DNA of 7,577 nucleotides from an uncultured Clostridia bacterium. GTDB taxonomy: Bacteria > Bacillota > Clostridia > Oscillospirales > CAG-382. Positions 4,340 to 7,577 of this stretch are shown here, piece by piece. The notes below the pieces were generated by a model, which made no database searches, was not told where the DNA came from, and saw nothing but the letters and a program-made list of their open reading frames with translations. The DNA is taken from positions 1 through 7,577 of the forward strand of contig CANQVQ010000077.1 of NCBI GenBank assembly GCA_947627335.1, written 5' to 3'. Numbering within the stretch: the first letter of the stretch is position 1; each line of letters starts with the position of its first letter. Made by a program: the position numbers and the translations under genes.

Positions 4340-6067
4340 ATGAAATTCCTATACCGCTACCTGCGGCCGTTCGGAAAGGCGATGCTGCTGGGGCTGTCGA
4401 TCAAATGCTTCGGCACGCTTATCGAGCTTGCGCTTCCGTATATCCTCAGCCATATCGTCGACGAGGTCGTCCCGCACGACGGGCGGCTGAGCATGATCCT
4501 CGTGTGGGGCGCCGCGATGGTGCTGTGCGCCCTGCTCGCGATGCTTGCGAACGTGAAGGCGAACCGCATGGCGTCCCGCGTCGCACGGGACGGTGCGGAG
4601 AGGATCCGGCACGACCTGTTCCACCGCACGATGACCCTCTCCGCCAGCCAGATCGACGCGTTCACCGTCCCGTCGCTGGAAGCCCGCATCACCACCGATA
4701 CGTATAACGTCCACGCCTTCATCGGGCAGATGCAGCGGCTCGGCGTCCGCGCCCCGCTGCTGCTGGTCGGGGGCATTTTCGTCACGCTGGTCATGGACCC
4801 GTTCCTGTCGCTGATCATGCTGGCGGTCATGCCGATGATCTTCTGCGCCGTCTACTTAGTTTCCCGCTGCGGGTCGCGGCTGTACGCCGCCGTGCAGCGC
4901 TCGGTGGACGGAATGATCCGCGTCGTCCGCGAGGACGCGCAGGGCATTCGGGTCATCAAGGCGCTTTCCCGGGTCGAAAAGGAGCACGAACGCTACGACA
5001 CGGTCAACCGCCGCCTCGTCAAGGCGGATCGGCGTGCCGCGCTGACGATGGGGTCCGTCAACCCGATCATGAACCTGCTGATGAACCTCGGCATCACGTT
5101 CGTCATGCTGCTCGGCGCCTACCGCGTCATCGGCGGGCAGACCGCCCCCGGGCGCATCATCGCCTTCACGCAGTATTTCACCATGATCTCCAACGCCACG
5201 CTTTCCGTCACGCGTATCTTCATGCTCTACACAAAGAGCGCCGCCTCCGCCCGCCGCATCGCCGAGGTGGTCGACGCGCCGAAGGACCTCGCCGTCCTGC
5301 CGCAGACCGATCTCCCGCCCCGCGAGGGCGAACCGTACCTGGTGTTCGACGACGTTTCCTTCTCCTACCTCCCCGGCAAACCGCTGATCGACCGCCTGTC
5401 CTTCTCCCTGCAGAAAGGGCAGACGCTCGGCATCATCGGCTCGACCGGCAGCGGAAAGACTACCCTGACCCAGCTGCTCATGCGCTTCTACGACGTGAAC
5501 GGCGGCGCCGTCCGCATCGGCGGGAAGGACGTCCGCACGATCCCGGAGGAGACCCTGCACACGCTCTTCGGCGTCGCCATGCAGAACGATTTTCTCTACG
5601 CGGACACGATCCGCGAAAATATCCGCTTCGGGCGGGACCTGCCGGACGAAGCCGTCGTCCGCGCCGCGAAGATCGCGCAGGCCGACCCGTTCATCTCCGC
5701 TCTGCCGGACGGCTATGACCACGTCCTCGCGCAAAAGGGCGCGAACCTCTCCGGCGGGCAGAAGCAGCGACTGCTGATCGCCCGTGCCCTCGCCGCGGAC
5801 CCGGAGATCCTGATCCTCGACGACTCCTCGTCCGCGCTGGACTACCGCACGGACGCGAATCTGCGCGCCGCCATCGCGAAGGAGGTCACGGGGGTGACGT
5901 CCGTCGTCGTCGCGCAGCGGGTCAGCTCGGTCAAGCACGCGGACCTGATCCTCGTGCTGGAGGACGGCAGGCTCGCCGGCATGGGCAGGCACGAGGAACT
6001 GCTCGAGACCTGCGAAATTTACCGGGAGATCAGCGAATCTCAGATGGGAGGTGCGCTCCTTGACTGA
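4340..6067 (+). CDS. ABC exporter half-transporter, subunit with degenerate catalytic site (TM287/BmrC-like)
   Basis: The protein has 575 residues, full length for a half-exporter: six membrane helices (about 12-300) then an ATPase domain. Walker A is GSTGSGKTT at 367-375, the Q-loop Gln is 415, and the signature is a perfect LSGGQ at 470-474. Walker B is ILILD at 490-494, but the next residue, normally the catalytic Glu, is Asp495; the D-loop is SALD at 498-501. The switch-loop His is replaced by Gln526 (VVAQRVSS). Asp and Gln at these places are typical of the non-hydrolysing half of heterodimeric exporters, so it should pair with the overlapping downstream subunit. ATG 4340 is preferred over ATG 4331, because GAGGTGA at 4324-4330 touches 4331 but is nine bases from 4340; 4331 would add three residues. 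The substrate, perhaps a drug, lipid or peptide, cannot be told. Symbols such as yheI or bmrC are not assigned because orthology is unproven. Confidence 0.93.
   Translation: MKFLYRYLRPFGKAMLLGLSIKCFGTLIELALPYILSHIVDEVVPHDGRLSMILVWGAAMVLCALLAMLANVKANRMASRVARDGAERIRHDLFHRTMTLSASQIDAFTVPSLEARITTDTYNVHAFIGQMQRLGVRAPLLLVGGIFVTLVMDPFLSLIMLAVMPMIFCAVYLVSRCGSRLYAAVQRSVDGMIRVVREDAQGIRVIKALSRVEKEHERYDTVNRRLVKADRRAALTMGSVNPIMNLLMNLGITFVMLLGAYRVIGGQTAPGRIIAFTQYFTMISNATLSVTRIFMLYTKSAASARRIAEVVDAPKDLAVLPQTDLPPREGEPYLVFDDVSFSYLPGKPLIDRLSFSLQKGQTLGIIGSTGSGKTTLTQLLMRFYDVNGGAVRIGGKDVRTIPEETLHTLFGVAMQNDFLYADTIRENIRFGRDLPDEAVVRAAKIAQADPFISALPDGYDHVLAQKGANLSGGQKQRLLIARALAADPEILILDDSSSALDYRTDANLRAAIAKEVTGVTSVVVAQRVSSVKHADLILVLEDGRLAGMGRHEELLETCEIYREISESQMGGALLD
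6046..6053 (+). promoter_or_regulatory. Ribosome binding site of the second ABC subunit, inside the first gene
   Basis: GGGAGGTG lies within the last codons of the first subunit, eight bases before the TTG at 6060. An in-frame GTG at 6051 overlaps this site and is therefore an unlikely start. The arrangement suggests translational coupling of the two subunits. Confidence 0.7.
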
Positions 6068-7577
6068 ACCGAAGAAACCTTCCCGGGCGCACCTGCTCCC
6101 GCGCCTGTTCGGGTACCTGCTGCAGAACTGGCCGCTCGCCCTGCCCGCCGTCGCCTGCTCGCTGCTCGCGAACTACCTCGCCCTGCTCGGTCCGCAGTAC
6201 CTCGGACAGGGCATCGACGCGATCAGCCTCGAAAACGGGGTGCAATTGGACGTGGTCTGGGCGAGTTTCTGGCGTATGCTGCTCTGCTACGGCTGTTCGG
6301 CGGTGCTCGCCTACCTGCTGACCCTCCTCATGACCAACCTCAGCCAGCGCATCACCTACCGTATGCGCAAGCAGTTGTTTGAAACCCTCACGACCCTGCC
6401 GGTCTCCTACTTCGACACCCACCCGACCGGCGACATCGTCAGCCGCATCTCCTACGACATCGACACGGTCAACTCCTCCCTGTCGACCGACCTCGTGCAG
6501 GTGCTTTCCAGCCTGTTTACGGTGTTCGGTGCGCTCTACTTCATGGTCCGCATCTCGCCGCCGATGCTTCTGGTGTTCGCCGTGACCCTGCCGATCTCCG
6601 TCATTTTCACCCGCCTGAAAGCCAAAAAGCTCCAACCGCTGTTCCGCAAGCGCTCCCGCAAACTTGGCGAGCTCAACGGCTACGCCGAGGAAATGCTTTC
6701 CGGCGCGAAGACCATCGGCGCCTACCACCAGTCCGAAACCGTCACCGCCCGGTTCGACGAGCGCAACCTCGACGCGGTCGACGCCTACTACAACGCCGAT
6801 TACTACGGCGCCGTCATCGGTCCGTCGGTCAACTTCGTCAACAACCTGTCCCTCTCGCTCGTGATGATCTTCGGGGGCGTGCTGTTCCTGCTGTCCGGCA
6901 ACGGGACGGTCGCGGAAGGGTCGGTCTGGTTCATGACCGCCGGCGGGATCGCGGAATTCGTCATGTATTCCCGCAAGTTCGCCGGACCGATCAACGAGTT
7001 CGCCAACATCATCAGCGAATTCCAGTCCGCCTTCACCGCCGCCGAGCGCATCTTCCGCATCATCGACGAAAAGCCGGAAGCCCCGGACCGTCCGGGCGCG
7101 TCCGTGCTGTCCGACGTGCGCGGAGAGGTCGTCGCGAAGAACATTTTCTTCGGCTACTCCCCGGAAAAGACCGTCCTGCATAACCTCTCCTTCGCCGCCA
7201 TGCCCGGAAAGACGGTCGCCATCGTCGGACCGACCGGCGCGGGAAAAACCACGATCATCAACCTGCTCATGCGCTTCTACGACGCGGACAGCGGGGAGAT
7301 CACGGTCGACGGGCGGGAAGTGCGCGACCTGACGCGGGACAGCCTGCGGCTCGCGTACACGATGGTTTTGCAGGACACCTGGCTCTTCTACGGCACGATC
7401 TTTGAAAACATCACCTACGGGCGCGAGGGCGCGACCATGGAGGAGGTCGTGCAGGCGGCAAAGACCGCCGGGATCCACTCCTTCATCGAGCGGCTCCCGC
7501 AGGGGTACGAAACCGTCCTGTCCGACGACGGGGTCAACATCTCCAAGGGGCAGAAGCAGCTTCTGACCATCGCCCGC
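6060..7577 (+). CDS. ABC exporter half-transporter, partner subunit with degenerate signature (TM288/BmrD-like; partial, runs off right edge)
   Basis: From a TTG start 506 residues are visible, open to the window edge. The start overlaps the first subunit by eight bases, and the GGGAGG site at 6046 supports it. Six membrane helices occupy about 24-305, with the typical YFDTHPTGDIVSRISYDID segment at 117-135 after helix two. The ATPase domain has Walker A GPTGAGKTT at 390-398, the Q-loop at Gln438 (VLQDTWLF) and the signature at 493-498 reading NISKGQ instead of LSGGQ. A degenerate signature here is what is expected in the partner of a subunit with a degenerate Walker B and switch loop. Its own Walker B, catalytic Glu and switch His lie beyond the window, and I infer they are canonical. 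About 80-110 residues are missing, judged by the length of its partner. The two proteins should form one heterodimeric exporter in the cytoplasmic membrane. The substrate is unknown. Confidence 0.93.
   Translation, partial: MTEPKKPSRAHLLPRLFGYLLQNWPLALPAVACSLLANYLALLGPQYLGQGIDAISLENGVQLDVVWASFWRMLLCYGCSAVLAYLLTLLMTNLSQRITYRMRKQLFETLTTLPVSYFDTHPTGDIVSRISYDIDTVNSSLSTDLVQVLSSLFTVFGALYFMVRISPPMLLVFAVTLPISVIFTRLKAKKLQPLFRKRSRKLGELNGYAEEMLSGAKTIGAYHQSETVTARFDERNLDAVDAYYNADYYGAVIGPSVNFVNNLSLSLVMIFGGVLFLLSGNGTVAEGSVWFMTAGGIAEFVMYSRKFAGPINEFANIISEFQSAFTAAERIFRIIDEKPEAPDRPGASVLSDVRGEVVAKNIFFGYSPEKTVLHNLSFAAMPGKTVAIVGPTGAGKTTIINLLMRFYDADSGEITVDGREVRDLTRDSLRLAYTMVLQDTWLFYGTIFENITYGREGATMEEVVQAAKTAGIHSFIERLPQGYETVLSDDGVNISKGQKQLLTIAR

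Noticed and set aside
4856..5992. A 378-codon open frame on the minus strand opposite the first ABC subunit
   Set aside because: It shows no recognisable motif, lies wholly within a confident gene on the other strand, and has shadow-frame composition.
6030..7478. A 482-codon open frame on the minus strand opposite the second ABC subunit
   Set aside because: It is antisense to a well-supported ABC exporter, and its composition (Asp, Gly, Val, His, Arg-rich) is that of a GC-rich shadow frame.

Overview
The window looks like ordinary chromosome from a GC-rich, probably anaerobic member of the Bacillota (a Clostridia-type organism). That is inferred from AGGAGG-type ribosome binding sites, sigma-A-like promoters with exact 17-bp spacers, TTG starts, a clostridial-type rubredoxin, a ClpC-type N-domain and a Bacillota-type heterodimeric ABC exporter. 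No species can be assigned from the sequence. Codons strongly prefer G or C in the third position, and I saw no abrupt change in composition that would mark an island, phage or insertion sequence.

Layout. On the minus strand, running off the left edge, is the start of a Clp/Hsp100 ATPase N-domain gene (1-393). A roughly 160-bp divergent region follows, holding a 31-bp imperfect palindrome next to the clp ribosome binding site and a good promoter facing right. Three plus-strand genes come next: an unrecognised single-pass membrane protein with a basic repeat tail (552-1331), a 53-residue rubredoxin with its own strong promoter and terminator (1414-1575), and a polytopic GT-C/ArnT-like glycosyltransferase (1664-3253). 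A hairpin with A and T tracts on either side sits between this gene and a convergent minus-strand DUF362 gene (3311-4177) and probably terminates both. The DUF362 gene and the next plus-strand operon diverge from back-to-back consensus promoters at 4227-4304. That operon encodes two overlapping ABC half-exporters (4340-6067 and 6060 to the right edge).

How the genes work together. The clearest functional unit is the ABC pair. The first subunit has Asp in place of the catalytic Glu and Gln in place of the switch His, but a perfect LSGGQ. The second has a canonical Walker A but a degenerate ISKGQ signature. This is the complementary pattern of asymmetric heterodimeric exporters of the TM287/288 and BmrCD type. 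The other genes appear to be separate small transcription units: protein quality control, a redox carrier, cell-envelope glycosylation, and a DUF362 protein of unknown function. I found no CRISPR array, tRNA, rRNA, mobile element or convincing new multi-gene system. The points most worth following are the cysteine-rich stand-alone DUF362 protein, the unrecognised membrane protein, and the clp leader palindrome.
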